Source: Aquimonas voraii (GTDB lineage: Bacteria; Pseudomonadota; Gammaproteobacteria; Xanthomonadales; Xanthomonadaceae). From it: DNA of 64,000 nucleotides. The stretch lies in NCBI RefSeq assembly GCF_900101825.1, contig NZ_FNAG01000002.1, positions 62,001-126,000 on the forward strand, read 5' to 3'. Positions within the stretch are counted from its first letter, which is position 1; every line of letters begins with the position of its first letter. The position numbers and the translations under genes are program-made. Under the pieces are notes generated by a model. The model searched no databases. It was given only the letters and a program-made list of their open reading frames with translations, and was not told where the DNA came from. Shown piece after piece: positions 15,297-24,444 of the stretch.

Positions 15297-15880
15297 TCAA
15301 CGCTCCTCGAACCGATCCTCGGAGACCTGCCTCGTATGGCGCAGCTCGATCGCGCCGAGGTCGACGAAGTAGCTACCCGGCTCCAGGTTCGGGAAGGGGA
15401 AGTTGATGACGCCCAGCAGCTCGATGTTGCGGGGCTGATTGTTGAAGTCGAGGCTGCCGCCGCGTGCGGTGGAGCAGCCGTCGAGAGCTCTTGAGCTGGC
15501 GCTGGGGACGAAGCTGCGGTTGAGTGTGGGATCGTTCTGGAACGTGCCTTCGGTGAAGCAGCCGGGCGCGATTTCCTTCAGCAGCGATTGATCGCTCTGC
15601 AGCGGGTGGATCAGAAGGCAGCCACGGTGGCTCAGGCTGCCGCCGTTGGCGGCGCGGAACACCCGCATGCTCGAACCGTGGGCGATGCTGCCGGCGATGT
15701 CGAGGCTGGCGCCATCCAGCAGGGCCATCTGCAGCAGCGGGTTCGCCACCACGGTGCTGTGGCGCATGAAGTGCGGTCCGCCACGGAACAGTGGGATTAG
15801 CGAGGGCGTGAGGCAGCCGGCGCCGCTGCCCAGCGCAGGTGTGTTGTGCAGGATCGAGAGCGACAGGTTCAGGCGGATGC
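15297..15880 (-). pseudogene. C-terminal remnant of a secreted beta-helix protein (left copy)
   Basis: The minus-strand frame encodes the end of a surface protein: IRLNLSLSILHNTPALGSGA, MRHSTVVANPLLQMALLDGA, SLDIAGSIAHGSSMRVFRAA, and a final FVDLGAIELRHTRQVSEDRF. The pattern resembles right-handed beta-helix proteins whose last strand is 'DIGAxE' (choice-of-anchor Q type). No signal peptide or N-terminal half exists; reading upstream of about 15880 gives low-complexity Arg-rich sequence. The first possible ATG (15965) therefore probably does not start a working gene. A homologous, more decayed copy lies at 23.4-23.9 kb in the same orientation. Confidence 0.65.
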
Positions 15881-16236
15881 CGCTGGTGTGAGCAACCCCG
15901 GCTCGTCCACTGTCGTGCTTGCCATGGCTTCGCCGCTGCCGTTGCTGGCGGGCGCCTGCTGCCAACGCTGCCGGATAGGTATGGGGCCCTCGCGGAAGCG
16001 CTCTATCGACATCCAGGAGGTGCCGCCGGCGGCGCGATCAGGTTCGCTTTGATGTCCTGATTCAGAGCGTTTCGCCTCTTTTGGGTTGCGAGGGGTTTCA
16101 GCGAGAGTCGGGCATGGGGCCTTCGCGCAATGGCCTAGTCACGCGGCACCCGTGTCGGCAGGAAATTGTCTGGGCCGGAAATGTGCGCTACGGTCGCAAG
16201 CCGCTATGACACCGATATCAGTCTCTGGGGGAGAGC
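15881..16236. other. Region between remnant and giant secreted-protein gene
   Basis: About 356 bp without a recognisable gene. It should contain the promoter of the 7-kb gene; a GGGGGAG motif at 16227-16233 is the only clear signal. Confidence 0.35.
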
Positions 16237-19200
16237 ATGTCCATGTCGTTCTTGCGCACGCCGCGACGGAAGTCGCGGGCGCTTCTGCTCGCGCCGTCAC
16301 TGCTTCTGGGGCTGAACTGCCAGGCGCTCAGCGCACAGACGCTACCGCCCGATGGGGGGAATTTCGCGGCCACCGCCTGTCAGCAGGGCGGGTCCTATCT
16401 GTTCAGCGACGGCATCGCGCGGTTGGAAGACCTCGGTATCGATCAGCTGCTGAGCGCGATGTTCAATCCGTTCGACGACATTACGTCGCGCGCCAAGCGC
16501 AAGATCCGGCGCGCGGCCGCAAGGGTCGCCGTTGGCGCGACTCTGGCGGGCGTGTGTCCACCCATTCGCGTGGGCGATGGCTTCACCGACCTCGCTGAAC
16601 CGCAGCGTCTGCAGCGCGCCATCGAGGAGGCGTTCGTGCCGCCTGGCGTCGATGCGCTCGACAGGGACGTCGACAACCCTTCCGATCCCGGGTCCTGCTT
16701 TTTCAGCTCCGGACTGGTGGTCGACTCGAATGACCGCATCACCAACTTCGGGGTGTTCGACGAGCAGGAATGGGTCTACGTGGACCCGTTCGGCCCGTAT
16801 CCCTCGTTCACCAGCGCGCCCGATGCGCAGGGCATGGTGGCCGACTACCTGATCGAGGAGATCCGCGAGCGCATCAGCTACCCCGATTTCGGCATCGACA
16901 GCGTCATCAATCTGGGCATTGAGCTGCCGCGGCTGGGGCCTTCGCTGGATGACATCATCCCCGGGCTTGGTGACCTGATCGTGGGTCTGATCGTCGACAA
17001 TCTCGATCTCCAGGGCGTCCTGGACGATCAGTTCAACGGCTGGAAGCTCAATCTGCAGCCGTTTCTGGACAGCGGGATTGCGGTTCGCTCAGGTGCTGGA
17101 ACGGCGTTTCGCGCTGGGCCTCGGATAAGGCTCGGGGTGACCGGAAACCTCGCATCGCTGGTCTCGTTCGGGACGATCAGCTATTCGCAATACCTGCAGG
17201 TCCGAGAATATTTTCCGCCCACTTTCAGCGTGCTGAGGGTCGAGAACGCGGGCGCGCCCGATGAGCGCCATGTGGTTGCCGAGTTCGAGGTGGAGGCCCT
17301 GGATGCCAATGGTGCCGATCTCGGGTCGACTCCGCCCTACTTCTCCGACGGAGACACCACGTTCACGGCGGTCGACAACTGCGATGAGTCTCCGCTCACG
17401 TTCAACAGCGTGCCGCGCAAGGTTCCACTGGGAACGCACTACTATCCGCTCTCCGCACGCGACCGTTCGGGCAATGTCACGCCATTGAACTACGTGGTCA
17501 AGGTCACGGCCGTGGACACCTTGCCCCCCACCATCGAGACGCCGGCACCTGTTGGCATCGAAGTGCCGCAAGGTTCCTTCTCGCTGGCGTTCACTGCGCA
17601 GGGCATCGGTTGTCTAGACTATCTGTGCCAGACGGGGAGTCGGCCGGACGCGCGCATCCATCCGCCACTGTTCTTCGACTTCTCGACCTTGACGCCCAAT
17701 TTCTCGTGTCAGGTCGACGCGGGCGTGCAGGGCGATTTCGTCGATTGCAGCGCCGCGCAGCTGCAGGTGGGGACGCGCTACCGCGTTCGCTGGATCGGCA
17801 CCGATTCCAGTGGCAACTCGGCACAGGTCGAGCAGGCGCTGGTGCTGCGTGCCGCCGGCACCAATCAGGCGCCAGTGGCCACCGGCACCTCGGTGACCGT
17901 GGCGGCGGGTATCACTACCCCGATCCGGCTTGAGGCCGAGGATCCCGAGTTCGACCCGCTCGACTTCCGCCTCAACAGCTTGCCGGCCCACGGCGACCTC
18001 GGCGTCGACCCGACGCCGCTGTACCAGTCGCGCTTCACCTTGCTGGGCCTCTCGCAGCGTCTCACCAGCCATTTGGACATGACGCTGGGGGTCGATACGG
18101 CTTCGCGGAGATTGATTGCCGATCCTCTGAACCAGCGGATCGTGCAGATCGATCCCAGCACGGGCTCGGTGAAAGCGGGTCTGTTCTTTTCCGATCGTCA
18201 GCCCTACAGCCTTGCCTGGGCGGATGGCAGCGAATTCATCGACGCTGCGAGTGACTTCTTTCCGCCGGAGCTGCTCTTTGCCGACTGGTCGCAGGGGCGC
18301 ATCTTCTCCGCGCGCGAGGGCGATAGCGGCCTGGACGTGTCGCCCTTCCTGGGCGCGAATCCGCAGCACTTCGTCGTTTTGCGTGACTTCGCGAACGGCG
18401 GTCCGGTCTACCTTGTGGTGACGGATCCGGGGGATGCGCAGGGCGCTGGCGCGGGCCTGCGCGTTCTGACCGTCTCCGGCTACGACCCTTCGCAATCGAC
18501 CCCGCCGTTGGCCTCTGGCTTGGCGGTGGTCGCATCGCGTGCGATCAGCCTGCCTGCCGTGGCGGGCGTCGGTATCCGGCCCACCGGCATCGCAGTCGAT
18601 GCGTGCAGTGCATTGACGGTCACGCTGGCGGACTGGGACAACCAACGCCTCCATCGCGTGCAGCTGGGTAGCGGCACTTCGCTGTTTGCCACCCCGGTCG
18701 TGCAGCAGACCTTCTCCCTGGCCAACGTTTTCCAGGCGCCTGCCGGTGGCGGGCTGGCGGCCTTGACCGATCCGCAGGACATTCTCGCCGCCGGCAGCGG
18801 TTGCAGCTCGGAGTTCAGTACGGTCAACAGCGACACCCGTCAGGTGCGGCGCATTGCCGCATCGGCTGGGGGCTCGACGGATGCGGGCGCTTCGAACATC
18901 GGCACCCGCTTCGTCGATCCCCGTCGGCTCGCGGTGGCTGGGCTGCGCGGTAGCGAAAGCTTCTATGTGCTGGAAGACGAGCGCATTGCGCGCTTCGACC
19001 GTTTCGGCAGGCTGGTGGGTTCCATGCCGACACAACTGGACGAGACGCAGCTCAGCTTCGGGTCGCCCGCGTTCTCGCCTGCCTCGCTCAGCGGTGGTGA
19101 CAGCGACTGGGTGGATTTCGCTGTGCATGACGTCGCCGGTACCGTCACCGTGTTCGCGATTTCCAGGGGCCAGAACGTTGACTCCGCGCCAATCCAGGGG

Positions 19201-22200
19201 CGGGTGACGTGGCGGGACGGGTTCGCACAGCACCAGGATGCGAGCTACGCGCAGAGTGCCGGCGCCGGAAGCAATGACGGTGCAGCGGGCCGCTCGATCG
19301 CCTATGACCCGGTCCGCCAGCGCCTCTACGCCTTGACCGATCGGGGGCTGGAGTTCCGTTCGCTGCGCACTGCGGGGGCGCTGTCCTCTCGACCGAGCTT
19401 CGTACTGTTCTCCCAGGCCAGCCCGGTGGCAGCGCTGGGTGAGGACGGCCAGAACCTCAGCTGGGCCACAAGCGCCGCGATTGAACTCGGCAATGCCGGG
19501 TTTGCCGGGCTCGAGCGAGTACGCACGGACAGTCGCGGTGATGTCTACCTCACCGAGCCTGGCCGCGCCCGCATACACAAGTTCCATCCCGACGGCGCCT
19601 ACGTCGGCTGGTTGGGGCGCTGCCAGTCCGGTCCCGGCTGTGATGTCGTCAATCAGCGCAGCGCCGGTTTCACCTGTAGTGCCAGTCGCTGCAGTGACGG
19701 TGGTGTGTTCGCGGGCAGCCAGGCCGGACAGTTCGCGCCGGGTGGCGGCACCGTCGACTTCGCGCTGGCCTTTGATCGCAGCCTGGACCAGCTCTATGTC
19801 AGTGATCTCATCCAGCGCAGCGGCATGTCCGAGCCCCTGGCGCGTGCGCAAACGTTCTCGCTCGAAGGCACTTTCCTGGACGAAACACTGGCGAATGGCG
19901 AGCCGGGCAATCTATTCAGCTTCCTTGAGCCCGGTGGCTTTGTTTCGGTCAACGACCTCGCGGTCAATGACAGCGTGTTCTTCGTCGCCGAGGGCGATCC
20001 CTTCCGGCGCTTGCATGCGTTCGACGCCTCAGCCTTCGATGTCGATGCCGGTGGCGCAACCGTGATGTACCGGCCGGACGACGGCTACGCGGGGAACGAC
20101 GGTTTCCTGTATCGAGCAGTGGACAGTCTCGGCGCGAGCGGCCCGCAGGCATCGGTGGCCATCACGGTCATCGAGGACACGCAGCCGCCGCAGATCGTCT
20201 GCCCACCGCTCGCTCCCGGACAGGAGGCCTTCCGCATCGAGGCCTCGACCACCGGGGGCGCGCGCCCACGGCTGGCGGGGGCGCCGACCGAGGGGGCCAG
20301 TGTCGATCTGGGGCAGCTGTTCGACCAGGTTGTTGCCACCGACAACATCCAGATTCCCTCTGTGCGCCTGGAGAACGATGCGCCCGCGCTGATCGCGCTG
20401 GGCCAGCGTACGGTTGTCCGCTTCACCGCGACCGACGCGGTGGGACAGATCAGTCGCTGCGATCTCGCGATCGACGTGGTGGATACCCGTCCGCCTGAGT
20501 TCATTGCTTCGCCGGAACCCCTGACGCTCGAAGCCAGTGGCGCGCTCACGGTGGCTCCGGTGGATCTGCTGGTGCCGCCGGATGTCGAGGACATCGGCGG
20601 CGGGGTGACGCTGCAACACGACTGGCCCGCGCAGGGCTTGCCGCTGGGTGAGCACGTGCTGACCTGGACGGCGCGCGATGGCGCCGGCAACACCGCCCAG
20701 GTGGAGCAAGCGATTCGCATCCAGGACACGCGCCCGCCGCGACTGACCTTCCCTGGAGGCGCGCCGCTGGTCGATCAGCGCATCACCGCCGTCAACGGCT
20801 TCGCAACGGTGGCCGCCTACGTGCATCCGGTCGCCGTTGATGAGGTCGGCCTGCAAATCGATGCGTTCTGCACGCCAGCGCCGGGCGAGCCCATCGCCTC
20901 GGTGGAGTTGCTGGTGGCGTGCCAGGCCGTCGACACCGCCGGCAATCTGGCCCTAGCGGAGTTCAGCGTTTTCGTCGATCAACCCGACAGCAATGGCGAC
21001 GGCCTGAGCGACCTGATCGCGCCGCCGAACCGCCACAGGCCTTTCGGTGCGACTGGCTTCAGTGACGCGGGGCTGGGAGGCAGCAGCTCCGGTCGGCTGC
21101 TCAACCCCGCGCAGGAGGTGGTCCGGGTGCAGGATGCCTGGCGCGAGGAGCAGGGCTTGCGCATCGCGGTCGAACCCGCGCCGCAGCCCTCGGAAGTCAG
21201 AGCTCTGTTCTGCGCGGACGACCGACTGCGCTTGAGCGGTTTCGTCCACGCCTTCGATGAAGAAGCCGAACCGATTGCGAACGAGACGACAGCCAGCTGC
21301 AGCAACGATGGTTTGGCGGTCGACAATCACTTTGGCGACACCTGGGTCGAGTTCGATTTCGCCGCGGATCGCGTGGCGGCGCTGTTGTTGCCTGCGCCGG
21401 ACGCGTTCACCCTGAGCGGCACGCTCCTGACTGCCAATGCGGACAATCGCGCGGTGCTTGAGGTGCTGTCCGCGGGCCGCCGCATCGCCGTGGCGCCCGG
21501 GCAGACGGTGGATCTGCTGCGCCAGGTCAACCAGGCTCCGATCGCTCGCGGCATGGCGCCGATCGATCTGCCTGAAGACGCGCCGCTGGTCTCGGCAGAC
21601 CTGCGTCCGGTCTTCGACGACGTCGAAGACGAAGATTCGCAGTTGAGCATCGTGGTGCTGTCGAATACCCAGCAGTCACTCTTCGACGTGGTGCGGATCG
21701 TTCCGGTCGAGCAGCGGCTGGAGCTTGCCGTTCGCGCGGATGCCAATGGCATGGCGGATCTGGTCTTGCGCGCTTTCGATACCTACGGAGATTTCGTCGA
21801 TCAGCCGGTACGCGTCACGGTGCAGGCGATCAACGATCCGCCGTCTTTCCTCGTCGCCGAGCCGCCAGCGAGCACCGAGGATCAGGGCCTGGTCGCCGTG
21901 GCAGGCGTCGCCACCGCTGTGCCCGGACCGGCCAACGAAGCTTCACAGGCTGTGGAGTACGTGCTGGTCGGCAATAGCGCCCCTGAACTGTTCGCCGAGG
22001 TCCCGCGGCTCGGTCCTTCGGGCGACCTGACCTACCGCGCCGCCCCAGATCGCTTCGGCGAGGCCATTGTCGAGTTCGAAGTCCGCGATGATGGTGGAAC
22101 CGCCTTGGGAGGGCTCGACACCGGGCTGGTGCGTCGCAGCCTCCCGATTCGAGTGCTGGCCGTGAACGATCCGCCCGACTTCGTTGCCGGGCCTGCAGTG

Positions 22201-23271
22201 GCGGTGGTCGAGGATGCCGGGGAAGTGCTGGTTCCCGCTTGGGCGAGCGCCATCGATGCTGGCGCGCCCGGCGAGTCGAGTCAGGTGCTCCGCTTCCAGC
22301 TTGAGTCCAACTCGGCGCCGCAGTTGTTCGCCGAGCCGCCGACGCTGTCCGCGACCGGCGATCTCCGCGTCGTGCTTGCCGCCGACGCTTGGGGTAGCGC
22401 CGACCTTGTATGGCGGCTGTTCGACGATGGGGGCGTGGCGTCCGGCGGCCAGGATGCGTCCGCGGCCAAGGCGCTGAGCGTGGAGGTGCAGGGCGTCAAC
22501 GACCCGCCTCGGGTCCGCTTGAGTGGCGATCCGCAGTTCGCAGTCGGCAGTCGCGGGTTGCAGCGGATCGCGGACTTCCTCGACGCCGATCCGGGCGCCA
22601 ATGAACCAGGCCAGCAGTTGGCTGCGCCCACCCTCGAGGTGCTGTTCGACCCATCGACGATTCTCGCCTCGAGTCCGCAGCTGGAGGGGAGTGCGCTCCT
22701 GCTTGAACTGTCGGGTCGTCCCGGCAGCGCCGCCCTGCGGCTGGGTGTTGAGGACGATGGCGGAGGCGATGACCGCACCGAGGTGGACTTCAACGTGCTT
22801 GTTCTCGCAGGTCCGGATCTTGCCGTCTCGCTCAGCAACCTGTCGCCGCTGGTGAGGGTCGGCCGGCCCATCAGTTACGTGCTGGTGGCACGCAATCTGT
22901 CGAGCGAGGCGGCTTTGGGCGCGCGAGTCAGGGTGCCGATTCCCGAATCCCTGCTCGGTTCCACCTGGGTCTGCAATGCCGGCGATCAGTCCGTCTGCCG
23001 GACCCCGACCGGCGCGGAAACGCTCGATGTGCCCGTGGATATCGGTGCCGATGATTTCGTGGTCGTGCTCCTCGATGGCCAAGTCGACGGCGATCATCGT
23101 GGCCCCTTCCGGGTGGAAGCTGAAGTCGCCCCGTCGATCGACCAACCTGATCCCGCGCTTGAAAACAACGTCAGCGCTGATGAGGACCCGGTCGATGTGA
23201 TCCATCTTGACGGCTTCGAGGCGCCGGAAACGCTCGAGTCCTTTGTCGAACGCGTGCTTCGGGGAGGGTGA
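16237..23271 (+). CDS. Giant secreted multidomain adhesin-like protein
   Basis: 2344 residues. An exported start (RKSRALLLAPSLLLGLNCQA) is followed by a unique region to about 340, then Ig/HYR-like modules (DTLPPTIETPAPVGIEVPQG). At about 542 a cadherin-like module opens (NQAPVATGTSVTVAAGITTP, SLPAHGDLGVDPTPLY) but its closing half (VMYRPDDGYAGNDGFLYRAV) comes only at about 1276; between them lie some 650 residues of NHL/beta-propeller-like repeats (DTASRRLIADPLNQRIVQID, YLTEPGRARIHKFHPDGAYV). HYR modules follow to about 1580, a DSNGDGLSDL calcium-type motif at about 1585, three cadherin/VCBS-like repeats (PED/TED starts, AINDPP/AVNDPP/GVNDPP ends) at 1765-2190, a DUF11 module (GPDLAVSLSNLSPLVRVGRP) and a tail with LDGFE. 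GGAG spacing fits the second ATG (16243) better. Surface adhesion is inferred. Confidence 0.85.
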   Translation: MSMSFLRTPRRKSRALLLAPSLLLGLNCQALSAQTLPPDGGNFAATACQQGGSYLFSDGIARLEDLGIDQLLSAMFNPFDDITSRAKRKIRRAAARVAVGATLAGVCPPIRVGDGFTDLAEPQRLQRAIEEAFVPPGVDALDRDVDNPSDPGSCFFSSGLVVDSNDRITNFGVFDEQEWVYVDPFGPYPSFTSAPDAQGMVADYLIEEIRERISYPDFGIDSVINLGIELPRLGPSLDDIIPGLGDLIVGLIVDNLDLQGVLDDQFNGWKLNLQPFLDSGIAVRSGAGTAFRAGPRIRLGVTGNLASLVSFGTISYSQYLQVREYFPPTFSVLRVENAGAPDERHVVAEFEVEALDANGADLGSTPPYFSDGDTTFTAVDNCDESPLTFNSVPRKVPLGTHYYPLSARDRSGNVTPLNYVVKVTAVDTLPPTIETPAPVGIEVPQGSFSLAFTAQGIGCLDYLCQTGSRPDARIHPPLFFDFSTLTPNFSCQVDAGVQGDFVDCSAAQLQVGTRYRVRWIGTDSSGNSAQVEQALVLRAAGTNQAPVATGTSVTVAAGITTPIRLEAEDPEFDPLDFRLNSLPAHGDLGVDPTPLYQSRFTLLGLSQRLTSHLDMTLGVDTASRRLIADPLNQRIVQIDPSTGSVKAGLFFSDRQPYSLAWADGSEFIDAASDFFPPELLFADWSQGRIFSAREGDSGLDVSPFLGANPQHFVVLRDFANGGPVYLVVTDPGDAQGAGAGLRVLTVSGYDPSQSTPPLASGLAVVASRAISLPAVAGVGIRPTGIAVDACSALTVTLADWDNQRLHRVQLGSGTSLFATPVVQQTFSLANVFQAPAGGGLAALTDPQDILAAGSGCSSEFSTVNSDTRQVRRIAASAGGSTDAGASNIGTRFVDPRRLAVAGLRGSESFYVLEDERIARFDRFGRLVGSMPTQLDETQLSFGSPAFSPASLSGGDSDWVDFAVHDVAGTVTVFAISRGQNVDSAPIQGRVTWRDGFAQHQDASYAQSAGAGSNDGAAGRSIAYDPVRQRLYALTDRGLEFRSLRTAGALSSRPSFVLFSQASPVAALGEDGQNLSWATSAAIELGNAGFAGLERVRTDSRGDVYLTEPGRARIHKFHPDGAYVGWLGRCQSGPGCDVVNQRSAGFTCSASRCSDGGVFAGSQAGQFAPGGGTVDFALAFDRSLDQLYVSDLIQRSGMSEPLARAQTFSLEGTFLDETLANGEPGNLFSFLEPGGFVSVNDLAVNDSVFFVAEGDPFRRLHAFDASAFDVDAGGATVMYRPDDGYAGNDGFLYRAVDSLGASGPQASVAITVIEDTQPPQIVCPPLAPGQEAFRIEASTTGGARPRLAGAPTEGASVDLGQLFDQVVATDNIQIPSVRLENDAPALIALGQRTVVRFTATDAVGQISRCDLAIDVVDTRPPEFIASPEPLTLEASGALTVAPVDLLVPPDVEDIGGGVTLQHDWPAQGLPLGEHVLTWTARDGAGNTAQVEQAIRIQDTRPPRLTFPGGAPLVDQRITAVNGFATVAAYVHPVAVDEVGLQIDAFCTPAPGEPIASVELLVACQAVDTAGNLALAEFSVFVDQPDSNGDGLSDLIAPPNRHRPFGATGFSDAGLGGSSSGRLLNPAQEVVRVQDAWREEQGLRIAVEPAPQPSEVRALFCADDRLRLSGFVHAFDEEAEPIANETTASCSNDGLAVDNHFGDTWVEFDFAADRVAALLLPAPDAFTLSGTLLTANADNRAVLEVLSAGRRIAVAPGQTVDLLRQVNQAPIARGMAPIDLPEDAPLVSADLRPVFDDVEDEDSQLSIVVLSNTQQSLFDVVRIVPVEQRLELAVRADANGMADLVLRAFDTYGDFVDQPVRVTVQAINDPPSFLVAEPPASTEDQGLVAVAGVATAVPGPANEASQAVEYVLVGNSAPELFAEVPRLGPSGDLTYRAAPDRFGEAIVEFEVRDDGGTALGGLDTGLVRRSLPIRVLAVNDPPDFVAGPAVAVVEDAGEVLVPAWASAIDAGAPGESSQVLRFQLESNSAPQLFAEPPTLSATGDLRVVLAADAWGSADLVWRLFDDGGVASGGQDASAAKALSVEVQGVNDPPRVRLSGDPQFAVGSRGLQRIADFLDADPGANEPGQQLAAPTLEVLFDPSTILASSPQLEGSALLLELSGRPGSAALRLGVEDDGGGDDRTEVDFNVLVLAGPDLAVSLSNLSPLVRVGRPISYVLVARNLSSEAALGARVRVPIPESLLGSTWVCNAGDQSVCRTPTGAETLDVPVDIGADDFVVVLLDGQVDGDHRGPFRVEAEVAPSIDQPDPALENNVSADEDPVDVIHLDGFEAPETLESFVERVLRGG

Positions 23272-23300
23272 GGTGGCCCATTTCCCGCCCGCCGAAAGCC

Positions 23301-23327
23301 GGGGCCTGTGCGACGGGCGCAGGCCCC
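23301..23327 (+). terminator. Strong hairpin after the giant gene
   Basis: Eleven-base arms GGGGCCTGTGC / GCGCAGGCCCC (one G-T pair) around a GACGG loop, 30 bp after the stop codon. No T-run follows, so it may be a weak or Rho-assisted terminator. Confidence 0.55.
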
Positions 23328-23398
23328 ACCTGCACCGGCGCAGCGCTCCGGCGGCGCGAGCTCCGCGGCTTGTCGGTCGACCCAAAACCTTCAAAACG

Positions 23399-23870
23399 CT
23401 TCTCACCCATGCCTGAAGATCTGCCCCGGATCGCGCCGGTCGATGGCGCCGTTCGATGGCGCCGAGGTCGCTGTCCGGTTCCAGGTTCGGGAAGGGGACG
23501 TTGATGACGCCCAGCAGGTCGATGTTGCGGGGTTGATTGCTGAAGTCGAGGGAGCTGCCGCTGCGCGCGGTGGATCAGCCGTCGAGCGCTCTTGAGCTGG
23601 CGGTGGGGATGAAGCTGCGCCTGACTGCGGGATCGTTCTGGACCGTGCCGTCGGCGAAGAAACCGGGCGCGATTTCCTCCAGCAGCGATGGATCGCTCTC
23701 AACGGGTGAATTTGCAGGCAGCCGCGGTGCGTGAGGCTGCCGCCGTTGGCAGCGCGGTAGACGCGCATGGTCGAGCCGTGGGCGACGCTGCCGGTGATGT
23801 TGAGGCTGGTGCCCTTGAACACGGGCGGGATGAAGTGGCGGGCTCAAGGCTGGGCTGCTCTGGCGCATGA
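23399..23870 (-). pseudogene. Decayed second copy of the beta-helix protein remnant
   Basis: Clearly homologous at nucleotide level to 15300-15730, in the same orientation: both share runs such as CCAGGTTCGGGAAGGGGA, TTGATGACGCCCAGCAG and CCGGGCGCGATTTCCT. The minus frame gives SLNITGSVAHGSTMRVYRAA and GGSLTHRGCLQIHPL, after which the reading moves out of frame relative to the left copy, so at least one frameshift has occurred. No start or signal peptide is present. It lies directly after the hairpin of the giant gene, making a direct-repeat flank with the left copy. Confidence 0.65.
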
Positions 23871-23966
23871 AGTCCGGGCTGCCACCTATCAGCTCCAGGA
23901 GCGAGTTCGCGCGCCGCCGAAGCCAGCGCGGCGCCTTCACTCTCCCAGATCCGCACCCGCGTCCGA

Positions 23967-24128
23967 ATGACCTGCCCCGAGCACAACGGGGCCTACGAGC
24001 GTCGCTCCGGTCGCCTGCAGGTGTTCGACCGGGTTCCGGCGGCTCCGGGTTCGGTGGCCTATGTCGCGCGAGAATCGATCGAGCTGCCGCGCAATCCGGC
24101 GATCCACGCTGACGGCTTCGGGCAGTGA
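23967..24128 (+). pseudogene. Short remnant ending in a DGF tail
   Basis: A 53-codon frame (MTCPEHNGAYERRSGRLQVF, then VAYVARESIELPRNPAIHAD and GFGQ stop), open a little further upstream. The end 'HADGFGQ' recalls the 'xxDGFE' tails of secreted proteins in this order, and of the giant gene at 16.2-23.3 kb. Probably the leftover C-terminus of another exported protein; it could also be chance. Confidence 0.3.
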
Positions 24129-24444
24129 AGAGGTGATCGCGGGGGCACCGTGTGGCGCGCGCAAGGCCTTGCAGACGAATCGCGCCCGGCCGAGCACGAT
24201 GAGGCTCCGCTCGATGTGATTCCGCGGGATAGCTTGCGCTGGATGGATTCGATGCGCAGAACGCGCCGCCGTCGTTGAGCGAACGCATGCTGTTCCACGC
24301 AGCGGTGTGCGGCATGGCGCCGGGCAGCGAGCGCGCGGATCCCAGCGGTTTCTGCGGGTCCGCGGCGGAGGCACGGCGGACCCGCGGCTTCCCCTGCGCA
24401 AGCAAGAGCGCCGCAGTGCCGGCCGCGTTTGCAGGAGGCTCAGT
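24129..24444. other. 316 bp intergenic region
   Basis: No gene or clear regulatory element seen between the remnants and the end of the leftward membrane-protein gene. Confidence 0.35.

Noticed and set aside
15301-15330. GGTTCGA on the minus strand, looking like a tRNA T-loop
   Set aside because: No acceptor, anticodon or D arms can be formed around it, and it is part of a protein remnant shared with 23.4 kb.
17614-19851. A 745-codon minus-strand open frame inside the giant secreted-protein gene
   Set aside because: Low-complexity Arg/Gly/Ala product with no start context; it is a shadow of the plus-strand gene.
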